Counted from the first letter of the stretch, positions 1 through 7,194 are shown. The stretch is DNA of 13,547 bases from an uncultured Shinella sp. (GCA_946481465.1 CAMLOC010000027.1:1-13547), one strand, 5' to 3'. Made by a program: numbers and translations. The notes: generated by a model not told the origin, from the letters alone.

Positions 1-1
1 C

Positions 2-214
2 GACTTCTCGCCTGAAGAGGTCGCCGAGGCGGTGCGCACGCTGACAACAGCTCAGCGGCGCACCATCGCGGCCGGCGAGTTGCGGTACGGGCCAGGCTAT
101 TGGCCGCTGCGCAGCGCGCTCGTGGACAAGGGCCTGATGATCACGGCAAATCGCGAGCCGGTGCTGACCCCATTCGGCAGGGCGGTGCGGGCTGCATTGC
201 GGAGCGACCAATGA
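2..214 (+). CDS. Small phage protein, 5' end outside window
   Basis: The frame is open to the left edge and gives 70 residues before the stop; the beginning DFSPEEVAEAVRTL reads as real protein, so the gene probably starts upstream. A GTG at 32 would give a 60-residue version. The pattern LTTAQRRTI, then ALVDKGLM, then LTPFGRAVRAAL resembles small winged-helix-like proteins often seen in phages, where a helix is followed by a 'right-side' strand and a final helix. That likeness is weak and no function is assigned. The stop codon overlaps the next start (ATGA at 211-214), so the two are translationally coupled and belong to the late operon. Confidence 0.6.
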   Translation, partial: DFSPEEVAEAVRTLTTAQRRTIAAGELRYGPGYWPLRSALVDKGLMITANREPVLTPFGRAVRAALRSDQ

Positions 215-453
215 CCGAGGCGGACCAGAACTTCATTGACGTCGACACCGCTCTTAAGATTGCGCGGGGGCTGGTTTCGTGGTGCGACCGGGTGCGGACC
301 ATGCATGCCATCGTGCCGGGCGCCGCTGCTCAGACAAGCATCGAAATCGACGATGTCGAGTTCAAGATCGTCATTTCCTGCAATGGGCCGGTGAAGCGCG
401 ATCGTACACCGCGCGACACCGTCGCCGATTCCGACGGCGATGACGGCGCATGA
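211..453 (+). CDS. Hypothetical protein upstream of terminase
   Basis: An 80-residue protein with no family I recognise. It begins at the ATG overlapping the previous stop and ends overlapping the terminase start (ATGA at 450-453), which is why I chose 211 rather than the longer frame opening at 100. The N-terminal half (ALKIARGLVSWCDRV) is probably helical, the middle (SIEIDDVEFKIVIS) looks like two strands, and the tail is rich in Asp, Arg and Gly. It sits where Mu-like phages carry the small terminase subunit (gp27, DUF3486). It is much shorter than that family and lacks an obvious helix-turn-helix, so I do not call it a small terminase. Confidence 0.65.
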   Translation: MTEADQNFIDVDTALKIARGLVSWCDRVRTMHAIVPGAAAQTSIEIDDVEFKIVISCNGPVKRDRTPRDTVADSDGDDGA

Positions 454-2117
454 GCGAAGCCGAAACGACCATCCTTGCCCGCGATCCGGAGCAGCTCCCC
501 GGCGAGCTGCCGCGCGGCGCTGAAATCCCGGTCGATCTCGATCCGCTGGCAGAAGGCGTGCTCATGCGCCACCAGCGCGACTGGCTGGAAGACGGCAGCG
601 ACCTTAAGATCGCCGAGAAGGGCCGCCGTACCGGCATCACTTTCGCCGAGGCGCTGGACGATACGCTGATCGCGGCAGCCGCGCGCTCGGCCGGCGGCGA
701 CAACGTGTTCTACATCGGCGACACCAAGGACAAGGGGCGCGAGTTCATCGGCTATGTCGCCCATTTCGCCAAGGTCGTGGCAAAAGAGCTGGTCGAGATC
801 GAGGAGTTCGTCTTCGCCGACCAGCGGGACGACGGAAGCACCCGCGACATTTCCGCATTCCGCGTCACCTTCGCCAGCGGTTTCCGTGTCGAGGCCCTGT
901 CGAGCCGGCCGGAGAACATTCGCGGTCTGCAGGGGGTGGTCGTGATCGACGAAGCCGCGTTCCACAAGGACGTGCGCGCCGTGATCGACGCGGTGAACGC
1001 GCTGCTCATCTGGGGCGGCCGCATTCGCGTGATCTCCACGCACAACGGCATGCTCAATCCCTTCAACGAGCTGATCCGGGAATCGCGCGCGGGCAAAAAC
1101 CGCTTCAAGGTGCATTTCATCCCCTTCTCAGCGGCCGTTGAGAACGGGCTCTTTCGCCGCGTGTGCCTCATGCGCGGCAAGGAGTGGACGCCCGAGGCGC
1201 AGGCCGAGTGGGAAGCCAATATTCGCGGCGCCTACGGTACGCGCACCGGGCAGATGGCGCAGGAACTCGACGCCATGCCGACCGATGCGACCGGCGCCGC
1301 GCTGCCCCGCGTCGTGATCGAGCAATGCGCCGATCGCGGCGTCCCGATCGTGCGCTACGTCCTGCCTGACAGCTTCAAGGTTGCCGAACCGGCCCTGCGC
1401 AAGGGACTGGTCGACGAATGGCTCATGACCACGGTCGCGCCGTATCTTGAAGCACTGGACAAGCGGCGCCGGCACGATTTCGGTTTTGACTTCGCGCGAA
1501 CCGGAGACGCCTCCGACCTGATCGTCCAGGAGCTGGGGCAGGATCTGATGCGCCGATGGAAGCTCGTGCTCGAGCTGCGCAACGTGCCCTTCGAAACCCA
1601 GCGGCAAATCCTGTTCTTCGTCGTTGGACGCCTGCCGCGTTTCGGGCACGGCGCGCTCGATGCCACCGGCAACGGCGCCTACCTCGCCGAAGTCGCTGCG
1701 CAGCGGTGGGGCGAGCGCATTTCCGAAGTGAAGCTTAGCCAGGAGTGGTATCGCGAGAACGGCACGCCGTATGTCGAAGCCTTCGGCGATGGCTCCATCG
1801 TGATCGCGGCCGATGACGACGTGCTGCGCGACCACCAGGCGCTACAGTACGTCGGCGGAGTGGTGAAGGTTCCCGACGACATGCGCTATGCCGGAGCTGA
1901 TGGCCTGATGCGCCACGGCGACACCGGCATCGCCGGCATGCTGGCGTGGTTCGCTTCGCGGCAGGGCGCTGTGGAGTACGGCTATCAGCCGGTGCAGCAG
2001 CGGCATGACATGGCCGCCGGGCAGTACCGCGAATATGCGCCTGACGATGACTACGACGACGCCGATCGCGGCTGGCGCGAGCCGCTCGGCCGGCGGCTGC
2101 GCACGGGAGGAATCTAA
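450..2117 (+). CDS. Terminase large subunit, Mu gp28 type
   Basis: A 555-residue ATP-driven DNA packaging motor with headful nuclease, expected to dock on the portal of the prohead. The N-terminal ATPase domain shows a Walker A-like segment KGRRTGIT (57-64), a Walker B strand VVVIDEAA (163-170) with the catalytic Asp-Glu, and the coupling motif STHNG (196-200). The C-terminal RNase H-like nuclease shows the acidic residues expected for metal binding: D347 in FGFDFAR, D404 in GALDATGNG and D491 in HGDTGIA. The length fits Mu gp28 homologues. The start is coupled to the upstream gene by ATGA with no clear Shine-Dalgarno sequence. The acidic tail (PDDDYDDADRG) is typical of a solvent-exposed end. 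The family is confident; the individual nuclease residues are my assignment by pattern. Confidence 0.93.
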   Translation: MSEAETTILARDPEQLPGELPRGAEIPVDLDPLAEGVLMRHQRDWLEDGSDLKIAEKGRRTGITFAEALDDTLIAAAARSAGGDNVFYIGDTKDKGREFIGYVAHFAKVVAKELVEIEEFVFADQRDDGSTRDISAFRVTFASGFRVEALSSRPENIRGLQGVVVIDEAAFHKDVRAVIDAVNALLIWGGRIRVISTHNGMLNPFNELIRESRAGKNRFKVHFIPFSAAVENGLFRRVCLMRGKEWTPEAQAEWEANIRGAYGTRTGQMAQELDAMPTDATGAALPRVVIEQCADRGVPIVRYVLPDSFKVAEPALRKGLVDEWLMTTVAPYLEALDKRRRHDFGFDFARTGDASDLIVQELGQDLMRRWKLVLELRNVPFETQRQILFFVVGRLPRFGHGALDATGNGAYLAEVAAQRWGERISEVKLSQEWYRENGTPYVEAFGDGSIVIAADDDVLRDHQALQYVGGVVKVPDDMRYAGADGLMRHGDTGIAGMLAWFASRQGAVEYGYQPVQQRHDMAAGQYREYAPDDDYDDADRGWREPLGRRLRTGGI

Positions 2118-3677
2118 ATGACCGGACTTGTCGACCAGTACGGGCAGCCGCTGCGCCGCGAGCTGCTCACCCGCGAAGTCGCCGGCCCCACGCTGGCCGG
2201 CGTGCGCTCGCCGATCGCGGGCTACCCGGCGGACGGGATGACGCCCCTGCGGCTGGCCCAGCTCCTGCGCGAGGCGGACCAGGGCGAGCCGCTGGAGTAT
2301 TTTGAGCTGGCCGAAATCATCGAAGAGCGCGATCTCCATTATGCCGGCGTGCTCGGCACCCGGAAGCGCAGCGTCTCGCAGATCGACGTGACAGTGGAGG
2401 CCGCGTCCGACGATGCCGAGGACGTGCGCCGCGCCGACATGGTGCGCGACTGGCTTAAGCGCGACGAGCTGGCGGACGAAATGTTCGATATGCTCGACGC
2501 GATCGGCAAGGGCGTGAGCTTCACCGAAATCGTCTGGGACAGCTCATCAGGCCAGTGGTGGCCGCAGCGCCTGGAATGGCGTGATCCCCGGTGGTTCACT
2601 TTCGATCGGCAGACGCTTCGCCGGCCCATGCTGCGCGGCGGGATCGAGGGCAACGCCATTTCCGAACCGCTGCCGCCGTTCAAGTTCATCTATACCCAGA
2701 TCAAGGCCAAGTCCGGCCTGCCCATCCGATCGGGCATTGCCCGCCTCGCCATGTGGTCGTGGATGTTCAAGGCCTTCACCCAGCGCGACTGGGCAATCTT
2801 CGTGCAGACCTATGGACAGCCGGTGCGCATCGGCAAGTTCCACGAGGGCGCGACCAAGGAGGATAAGCAGACGCTGTTCCGCGCCGTCGCCAATATCGCG
2901 GGCGACTGCGCGGCGATCATCCCGCAGTCGATGGAGATCGAGTTCGTCGAAGCGAAGAACGTCACGGCCGGATCAGACCTCTACGAGCGGCGCGCCGACT
3001 GGCTCGACCGGCAGGTGTCCAAGGCGGTGGTCGGGCAGACCGGAACGACCGATAGCAAGCAGGGCGGCTTGGGCGACGGCGGCAACCGCGTCCACGCGGA
3101 AGTGCGCGAAGACATCGAGACCGCCGACTGCAAGGCGATCTCGGCCGTCATTAACCGAGACCTCATCCGGCCGTGGATGGACCTCGAATTCGGGCCGTCG
3201 AAGAGCTACCCGCGCGTGCTCATCGCCCGGCCCAAGCAGGAAGACCTCAAGCAACTGACGGACAGTCTGGGCGTGCTCGTGCCGCTCGGCCTGCGCGTCC
3301 AGCAGTCGGAAGTGCGCGACAAACTGGGCCTGTCCGATCCGGATGCCGGGGCCGAGCTGCTCGCTCCGCCTGCCGCTACGACGACGCTGGCACCGCCCGC
3401 GTCGCTGCAGGTCGCCGCCCAGTCGGCCGAGGACCCGCCGCACCCGGCCGAGCAGGTCGCGGCCGCCATGACCGAGGCGAGCGCGCCCGAAGTGGCCGCC
3501 ATGATCGAGACGATAGAGACCATGCTCGGCAAGGCTTCGGACCTGGGCGAGTTCCGCACCATGCTTGCCAGTGCATGGCCGGACCTGCCGACGCAGAAGC
3601 TGGCGACGCTCATTGCGGCTGGGCTCGCCTCGGCGCAGGCGGCGGGTCGATCGGACCTGGTCGACGAGAGCGTGTGA
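2118..3677 (+). CDS. Portal protein, DUF935 / Mu gp29 type
   Basis: A 519-residue portal that would form the dodecameric ring at the capsid vertex, through which DNA is packaged and ejected. DUF935 hallmarks are FTEIVWD (135-141), GLPIRSGIARLAMW (200-213), the block around DWAIFVQTYGQP (224-235), SKAVVGQTGTTD (301-312) and LIRPWMDLEFG (349-359). After residue about 390 the sequence becomes Ala/Pro-rich and then a helical C-terminal part. The ATG directly follows the terminase TAA, with GGGAGG at 2105-2110 as ribosome binding site. Terminase-portal-gpF order matches Mu-like late operons. Length and motifs are normal. Confidence 0.93.
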   Translation: MTGLVDQYGQPLRRELLTREVAGPTLAGVRSPIAGYPADGMTPLRLAQLLREADQGEPLEYFELAEIIEERDLHYAGVLGTRKRSVSQIDVTVEAASDDAEDVRRADMVRDWLKRDELADEMFDMLDAIGKGVSFTEIVWDSSSGQWWPQRLEWRDPRWFTFDRQTLRRPMLRGGIEGNAISEPLPPFKFIYTQIKAKSGLPIRSGIARLAMWSWMFKAFTQRDWAIFVQTYGQPVRIGKFHEGATKEDKQTLFRAVANIAGDCAAIIPQSMEIEFVEAKNVTAGSDLYERRADWLDRQVSKAVVGQTGTTDSKQGGLGDGGNRVHAEVREDIETADCKAISAVINRDLIRPWMDLEFGPSKSYPRVLIARPKQEDLKQLTDSLGVLVPLGLRVQQSEVRDKLGLSDPDAGAELLAPPAATTTLAPPASLQVAAQSAEDPPHPAEQVAAAMTEASAPEVAAMIETIETMLGKASDLGEFRTMLASAWPDLPTQKLATLIAAGLASAQAAGRSDLVDESV

Positions 3678-3678
3678 T

Positions 3679-4104
3679 ATGAAGTCGTCGATCTCGTTGT
3701 CCGGGTGTGGCGAATGTCGGGTCGACATCTGCTGCAACGATCCAGACAATGGCGCCTTCGCCGGCCGGGCCGCCGCCATCCAGGTGTACGATCTCCTCGA
3801 ACTCACGGCGAACGACATGTTAGGTCCGCGCTTCCGTGAGTGCTGCGATCGGGTTGTCCTCTCGGGAAGGCACTTCAAGATCACCGGTTCGAAGGAATAC
3901 TTCGGCAATTGGTGTTGGAATGCTTACTGGATGAGTGTTGAGACGGCGGTGAACCTGCTTGCCTCCGTCCACGCGCGAGGCAAGTTCAACCCGGACCTGG
4001 GCGAAAGCCGCATCTTCAGCATGTGGAAGAGGAAGGCAGGTTGGGACGCGTCCGACCGCGAGTTTTTGGGGAGGCAGATCGCCAAGGCGAGGCTCGCTCA
4101 ATGA
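3679..4104 (+). CDS. Unknown cysteine-rich protein, accessory gene
   Basis: A 141-residue protein that I do not recognise. It has seven cysteines in a suggestive layout (C10, C13, C18, C19, C55, C56, C79), so a metal site or disulphides are possible, but no known zinc motif is completed. The middle is rich in aromatics (YFGNWCWNAYWM). The C-terminal part is basic and helical (MWKRKAGWDASDREFLGRQIAKARL). The gene starts one base after the portal stop and ends in an ATGA overlap with the next ORF. By hand count, 3841-3960 is about 52% GC against about 67% at 4441-4560 in the gpF gene, hinting at a different origin. It interrupts the usual portal-gpF adjacency, so it looks like a moron-type insertion. 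Confidence 0.7.
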   Translation: MKSSISLSGCGECRVDICCNDPDNGAFAGRAAAIQVYDLLELTANDMLGPRFRECCDRVVLSGRHFKITGSKEYFGNWCWNAYWMSVETAVNLLASVHARGKFNPDLGESRIFSMWKRKAGWDASDREFLGRQIAKARLAQ

Positions 4105-4271
4105 CCCTCCCGAAAAATCGCCTCAGGAGACCCGTGGAGGGCTTGGCCGGTGTCGTCGGGCATCCGAATGCCTCAACCGCCTTCTCAGGCCTTCTCAAAT
4201 CCATTTTTCGGGCAATAGGGATCGAACTTGCCGCCCCCGATCTGGCTAGGGCGGCCGAGGCAGCGTCATGA
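4101..4271 (+). CDS. Small hypothetical protein between cargo gene and gpF
   Basis: A 56-residue ORF with ATGA overlaps at both ends (4101-4104 and 4268-4271), which is the main reason to believe it is translated; the in-frame start at 4023 would overlap the previous gene by 82 bases and is less likely. The N-terminus is basic (LPKNRLRRP). The middle is a short amphipathic or hydrophobic helix (FSGLLKSIFRAIGIEL). The DNA has a 9-base direct repeat (gccttctca, twice within 4180-4198). No family is recognised. It could equally be a spacer ORF keeping translation coupled into the gpF gene. Confidence 0.5.
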   Translation: MTLPKNRLRRPVEGLAGVVGHPNASTAFSGLLKSIFRAIGIELAAPDLARAAEAAS

Positions 4272-5521
4272 ACCATCCTTCGGCCGTCTCGGGCGCATTC
4301 GGCAAGCCCTTCCCGGAGCAGCTCGCATTCTTCCGCCGCAAGCTCGGCAACCGGGTGCCTACGCGGCGCTGGGATGACCTGCAGGGCGCGGCCCACGATC
4401 AGGCGTTCATGGTTGCCGGCGCCATGTCGGCCGACCTGCTCACCGATCTTGCGGCCGCCGTCGACAAAGCCATCGCCGAGGGACGCGGCATCGAGGAGTT
4501 CCGGAAAGACTTCCGCGCGATCGTCGCGAAGAACGGCTGGACGGGCTGGACTGGCGAAGGTTCCGTTGTCGGCGAAGCGTGGCGCGTGAAGACGATACTG
4601 CGCACCAACGCCTACACCAGCTATTCGGCCGGCCGGCACGCGCAGCTCGTCCAGGGTGACTTTCCGTTCTGGGTCTATCGCCACGGCGACAGCATGCAGC
4701 CGCGAGTGATGCACTTGTCCTGGAACGGCATCGCCCTTCCGCCGTCGCACGTGTTCTGGATCACGCACTACCCGCCCTCCGACTGGGGCTGCTCGTGCTA
4801 TGTGGTCGGCGCGCGATCGGCGGCGGGCGTGCGGCGCCTGGGCGGCGACCCGGACAAGCAGCTTCCCGCGAACTGGAACCGGATCGATCCGAAGACCGGC
4901 GCGCCGATCGGCGTCGGCAAGGGCTGGGCCTATGCGCCCGGCGCCAGTGTCTCCGAAACCGTCAATGCCCTCGCCGGCAAGGTCCGGAGTTGGGATTACG
5001 GCGTCTCGAAGGCGTTCATGGCCTCGCTTCCGGCCGAGCAGGGCGACGCGCTCTCGCAAGCCTACCGGGCATTGCCTTCCACGGCCGACGATGCCCGCCG
5101 CTTCGCCCAGGCGGTCGCCGACGAGCGCGAACCGCTCGCCAATCCTTCGGTGCGCACGATGGGCCTTGTCCCCTCGCCGGTATCGGCCGAGATCGAGCAG
5201 CTCGCCGACGTGCAGCTCCCGATGTTCGATTACCGCATGACGCCGGATGCCGTCCGGCATGTGTTCGCTGGCCACGGCGTGGCCGAGACCGAAGTCCCGC
5301 GCGGGCAGCGGCCGGTCTCGCCCGACGATTTCGCGATGCTGCCGAGGATCCTTTCGGCACCGGACGCGATCACCGGCCCGGATCGAACCGACATCGGCGA
5401 AACGCTCATGCACCTGACGCGCACCATCGACGGCGCGCGCTACACGGTGACGCTCGCGATCAACCGCCGCTACCGGTCGCTGTCATTGAAGACGATGTTC
5501 ATTGCGGAAGGGGGAAAGTGA
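4268..5521 (+). CDS. gpF-like head morphogenesis protein with C-terminal nuclease-like domain
   Basis: A 417-residue minor head protein of the Mu gpF / SPP1 gp7 family, which associates with the portal and helps shape the prohead. The family region covers roughly residues 1-220, with the conserved block TNAYTSYSAGRHAQL (113-127) and the cysteine-containing segment PPSDWGCSC (169-177). Residues about 315-417 form a separate domain: H331 and H336 in RHVFAGHG, GQRPVSPDDFAMLP (346-359) and a final SLKTMF. That pattern matches the phage barnase-EndoU-ColicinE5/D-RelE-like nuclease domains (PBECR) known to be attached to gpF homologues. The nuclease assignment is by pattern memory and activity is inferred. 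The start overlaps the previous stop. Confidence 0.88.
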   Translation: MNHPSAVSGAFGKPFPEQLAFFRRKLGNRVPTRRWDDLQGAAHDQAFMVAGAMSADLLTDLAAAVDKAIAEGRGIEEFRKDFRAIVAKNGWTGWTGEGSVVGEAWRVKTILRTNAYTSYSAGRHAQLVQGDFPFWVYRHGDSMQPRVMHLSWNGIALPPSHVFWITHYPPSDWGCSCYVVGARSAAGVRRLGGDPDKQLPANWNRIDPKTGAPIGVGKGWAYAPGASVSETVNALAGKVRSWDYGVSKAFMASLPAEQGDALSQAYRALPSTADDARRFAQAVADEREPLANPSVRTMGLVPSPVSAEIEQLADVQLPMFDYRMTPDAVRHVFAGHGVAETEVPRGQRPVSPDDFAMLPRILSAPDAITGPDRTDIGETLMHLTRTIDGARYTVTLAINRRYRSLSLKTMFIAEGGK

Positions 5522-5600
5522 CGCGCCCCCGTGCTAACACCCGAAGTGTCCCTGCCCCCAAGGCCGGTGCACGATGCTCGCGTCAGAAGGGAATGTACGC

Positions 5601-6098
5601 GTGCTGAGAAGCGAATTCAACGTCACTCGTGCCAGCGAGGCGATCCGGGCCGCCGCTGCCGAGCTGGAGGACATGACGCCGCTCTACCGGGACGTGGTCG
5701 AATACATGATCGAGGCGACGCGCCAGCGCTTCGCCAAGGGCCTCGATCCGGACGGCAAGCCATGGGCGCCGAAGCGGCAATCGACGCTCGATCGCTACAA
5801 GCGGCTCGGATACGGCAACCTGCGGCGCGTTCTCATCGGCCCCTCACGCCAGCTCTCGCGCCAGATCGTCGGCGAGGCGACCAGGAGCGGCGCCGTTATT
5901 GGTTCGGCACTGATCTATTCGCGCGTCATGCAGGAAGGTGCCGAGAAGGGCGAATTCGGCACCGATCGGCGCGGCCGGCCAGTGCCGTGGGGCAGGATAC
6001 CGGCGCGCGCCTGGCTGGGCATCTCGCCGGCCGAGGAGCAGGCGATCGTGGACATTGCCGAAGAGCACCTGGAGCAACACCTGGGCAAGGCGGGATGA
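5601..6098 (+). CDS. gpG-like virion morphogenesis protein
   Basis: A member of the phage virion morphogenesis family (Mu gpG), involved in head completion or tail joining. The signature is the helix ELEDMTPLYRDVVEYM followed by RFAKGLDPDGKPWAP, where homologues carry a near-identical 'F..G.DP.G..W.P'. The C-terminal part has WGRIPARAWLGIS, also family-typical. I chose the GTG at 5601 because AGAAGGGA lies at 5585-5592 and homologues begin a few residues before the first helix, giving 165 residues. An ATG at 5574 in the same frame would add nine residues but has a poor ribosome binding site. The gene lies downstream of gpF as in Mu and is followed by a structured terminator-like region. Confidence 0.85.
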   Translation: MLRSEFNVTRASEAIRAAAAELEDMTPLYRDVVEYMIEATRQRFAKGLDPDGKPWAPKRQSTLDRYKRLGYGNLRRVLIGPSRQLSRQIVGEATRSGAVIGSALIYSRVMQEGAEKGEFGTDRRGRPVPWGRIPARAWLGISPAEEQAIVDIAEEHLEQHLGKAG

Positions 6099-6107
6099 CG
6101 TGATGGG

Positions 6108-6136
6108 TTGATTTCGGCGCGCCGCCGCGCCATCAA
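6108..6136 (+). other. Hairpin just after the gpG-like gene
   Basis: A two-part stem: TTGAT (6108-6112) pairs with ATCAA (6132-6136), and GGCGCG (6116-6121) pairs with CGCGCC (6126-6131) around a four-base loop, with a three-base bulge on the left side. It begins ten bases after the gpG-like stop. It is the first of three hairpins in the 120-base gap; it has no T run of its own, so it may be an RNA stability or processing element. Confidence 0.5.
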
Positions 6137-6143
6137 ATGACCA

Positions 6144-6158
6144 GCGGGAGCACCCCGC
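6144..6158 (+). other. Short intergenic hairpin
   Basis: GCGGG (6144-6148) pairs with CCCGC (6154-6158) around a five-base loop. It lies between the first hairpin and the terminator-like hairpin. A five-base GC stem is weak evidence alone and could be chance in GC-rich DNA. Confidence 0.3.
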
Positions 6159-6165
6159 GTTTCTG

Positions 6166-6190
6166 GCCCGCCTCGGCGGGCATATTTTTT
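6166..6190 (+). terminator. Rho-independent terminator-like hairpin inside the head operon
   Basis: GCCCGCC (6166-6172) and GGCGGGC (6175-6181) form a GC stem (six pairs with a four-base loop is the realistic form). It is followed by ATATTTTTT (6182-6190), an intrinsic-terminator layout and the only T run of this kind I noticed in the window. It sits between the gpG-like gene and the protease gene, inside what should be one late transcript. No convincing promoter is visible between it and the protease start at 6219, so partial termination (dose control) or phage antitermination is implied. Confidence 0.65.
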
Positions 6191-6199
6191 GCGCTGCCG

Positions 6200-6217
6200 G
6201 GAAGGCACATCCTTTCC
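6200..6217 (+). promoter_or_regulatory. Ribosome binding site of the protease gene inside a small hairpin
   Basis: GGAAGG (6200-6205), the only Shine-Dalgarno-like sequence before the ATG at 6219, can pair with CCTTTCC (6211-6217) with one bulged T around the loop CACAT. It is 13 bases from the start codon, longer than usual, unless the hairpin forms. Pairing would hide the site and lower translation of the protease. The stem is short, so regulation is only a possibility. Confidence 0.35.
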
Positions 6218-6218
6218 G

Positions 6219-7193
6219 ATGACGCGCAACGCTTCCCTCATTGCCTTGTGTTCGGCCGTCGCGATTGCGGCGACCGGCGACGACGTGCCCGAGTGGGTGA
6301 ACCTGCTCCCGGCCGGTGAAATCCGCACGGTCGACGGGCGCGGCCCCTACCGGGTCAAGTCCATGAAGTCCGTCGCCACGCTGCCAGCGGGAACCAAGCT
6401 CCCGATCGACGAGAACCACGCCACCGACAAGGGCGGCAAGGCGCTCGGCATGCCGGCGCCCGCGCGCGGCTGGATCGTGGCGCTGGAGGCGCGCGAGGAC
6501 GGCCTGTGGGGCAAGGTCGAATGGACCGGTGAAGGCCGGCGGCTGATGGCCGACAAGGCCTATGCCGGGATCAGCCCCGTCATCCTGCACAGCAAGTCGG
6601 GCGAGGTCGTCCAGGTGCTGCGCGCGAGCCTCACCAACACCCCCAATCTCCAAGGGCTTGTCGCCCTGCATTCAGAAGGAAGTGCGATGGACTGGAAAGC
6701 GAAGCTGTGCGAGCTGCTCGGGCTCGACGGCGAAGCCGATGACGACGCCGTGATGGCGGCGCTCAAGGCCAAGATGGAAGCCCCGGCGACGGCGATGCAG
6801 TCGCAGGAAATCGGCGCCGATCATCCCCTGATCGTCTCGCTGCAGAGCGAACTCAGCGACGTGACCGGCAAGTACAACGCGCTGGCCGAAGGCATTTCCC
6901 GCAAGGATGCGACTGCCTTCGTCGACGCCGAGATCGCTCGCGGCCGTGTCGGCCTGAAGCCCATGCGTGACACGTACATCTCCATGCACATGGAGAATGC
7001 CGACCGGACCGAAAAGCTCATCGGCGCTATGCCGATCCTGGGCGGCTCGACCGGCGCCGGCAATGTCGTTGTCGAGGCCGATGAAAAGGGCCTCGACACC
7101 ACCGATCGCCAGATCATCGCGCTCATGGGCGTGGATGAAGACGAATACCTCGCCGGCCTGAAGGCCAGTGGGGTCCGCAAGGAGGCCCTCTGA
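6219..7193 (+). CDS. Mu gpI-like prohead protease/scaffold
   Basis: A 324-residue protein of the Mu I family: an N-terminal maturation protease followed by a scaffold region. The segment EWVNLLPAGEI (25-35) is the usual N-terminal mark. The putative catalytic pair is H67 in IDENHATD and S119 in AYAGISPVI, followed by the family block LTNTPNLQGL (139-148). Residues about 157-324 are helical, charged and scaffold-like. I chose the ATG at 6219 because homologues start a similar distance before the EW..LLPAG motif; an in-frame TTG at 6189 falls in the terminator T run. The 3' half carries a nested start at 6687. Protease and scaffold act inside the prohead and are lost on maturation. Confidence 0.88.
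   Translation: MTRNASLIALCSAVAIAATGDDVPEWVNLLPAGEIRTVDGRGPYRVKSMKSVATLPAGTKLPIDENHATDKGGKALGMPAPARGWIVALEAREDGLWGKVEWTGEGRRLMADKAYAGISPVILHSKSGEVVQVLRASLTNTPNLQGLVALHSEGSAMDWKAKLCELLGLDGEADDDAVMAALKAKMEAPATAMQSQEIGADHPLIVSLQSELSDVTGKYNALAEGISRKDATAFVDAEIARGRVGLKPMRDTYISMHMENADRTEKLIGAMPILGGSTGAGNVVVEADEKGLDTTDRQIIALMGVDEDEYLAGLKASGVRKEAL
6687..7193 (+). CDS. Nested in-frame capsid scaffold (Mu gpZ analogue)
   Basis: An internal ATG (Met157 of the protease) is preceded by a strong Shine-Dalgarno AGAAGGA at 6674-6680 with a six-base spacer, much better than the site in front of the full-length gene. It would give a 168-residue protein starting MDWKAKLCELLGL, consisting only of the helical, acidic scaffold part and sharing the stop codon. 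Mu gpI/gpZ and lambda C/Nu3 use the same arrangement to make scaffold in excess over protease. The start is inferred from the ribosome binding site, its position at the domain boundary and the family precedent. Confidence 0.7.
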   Translation: MDWKAKLCELLGLDGEADDDAVMAALKAKMEAPATAMQSQEIGADHPLIVSLQSELSDVTGKYNALAEGISRKDATAFVDAEIARGRVGLKPMRDTYISMHMENADRTEKLIGAMPILGGSTGAGNVVVEADEKGLDTTDRQIIALMGVDEDEYLAGLKASGVRKEAL

Positions 7194-7194
7194 C

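Noticed and set aside
211..453. Small terminase subunit candidate
   Set aside because: The position is suitable, but the 80-residue protein is too short for DUF3486 and shows no helix-turn-helix.
4016..5413. 465-codon open frame on the minus strand opposite the gpF-like gene
   Set aside because: It mirrors codons of a clearly recognisable gene; GC-rich DNA commonly leaves long open antisense frames. The translation is Arg/Gly/His-rich with no domain pattern.
4795..5607. 270-codon plus-strand frame within the gpF-like gene
   Set aside because: Arg/Pro/Gly-rich out-of-phase reading of gpF; no start signal.
6108..6136. TTGATT at 6108 as a -35 box for a promoter ahead of the protease gene
   Set aside because: At about 17 bases downstream there is only CATCAA, not a plausible -10 box, and the TTGAT is better explained as one arm of a hairpin.
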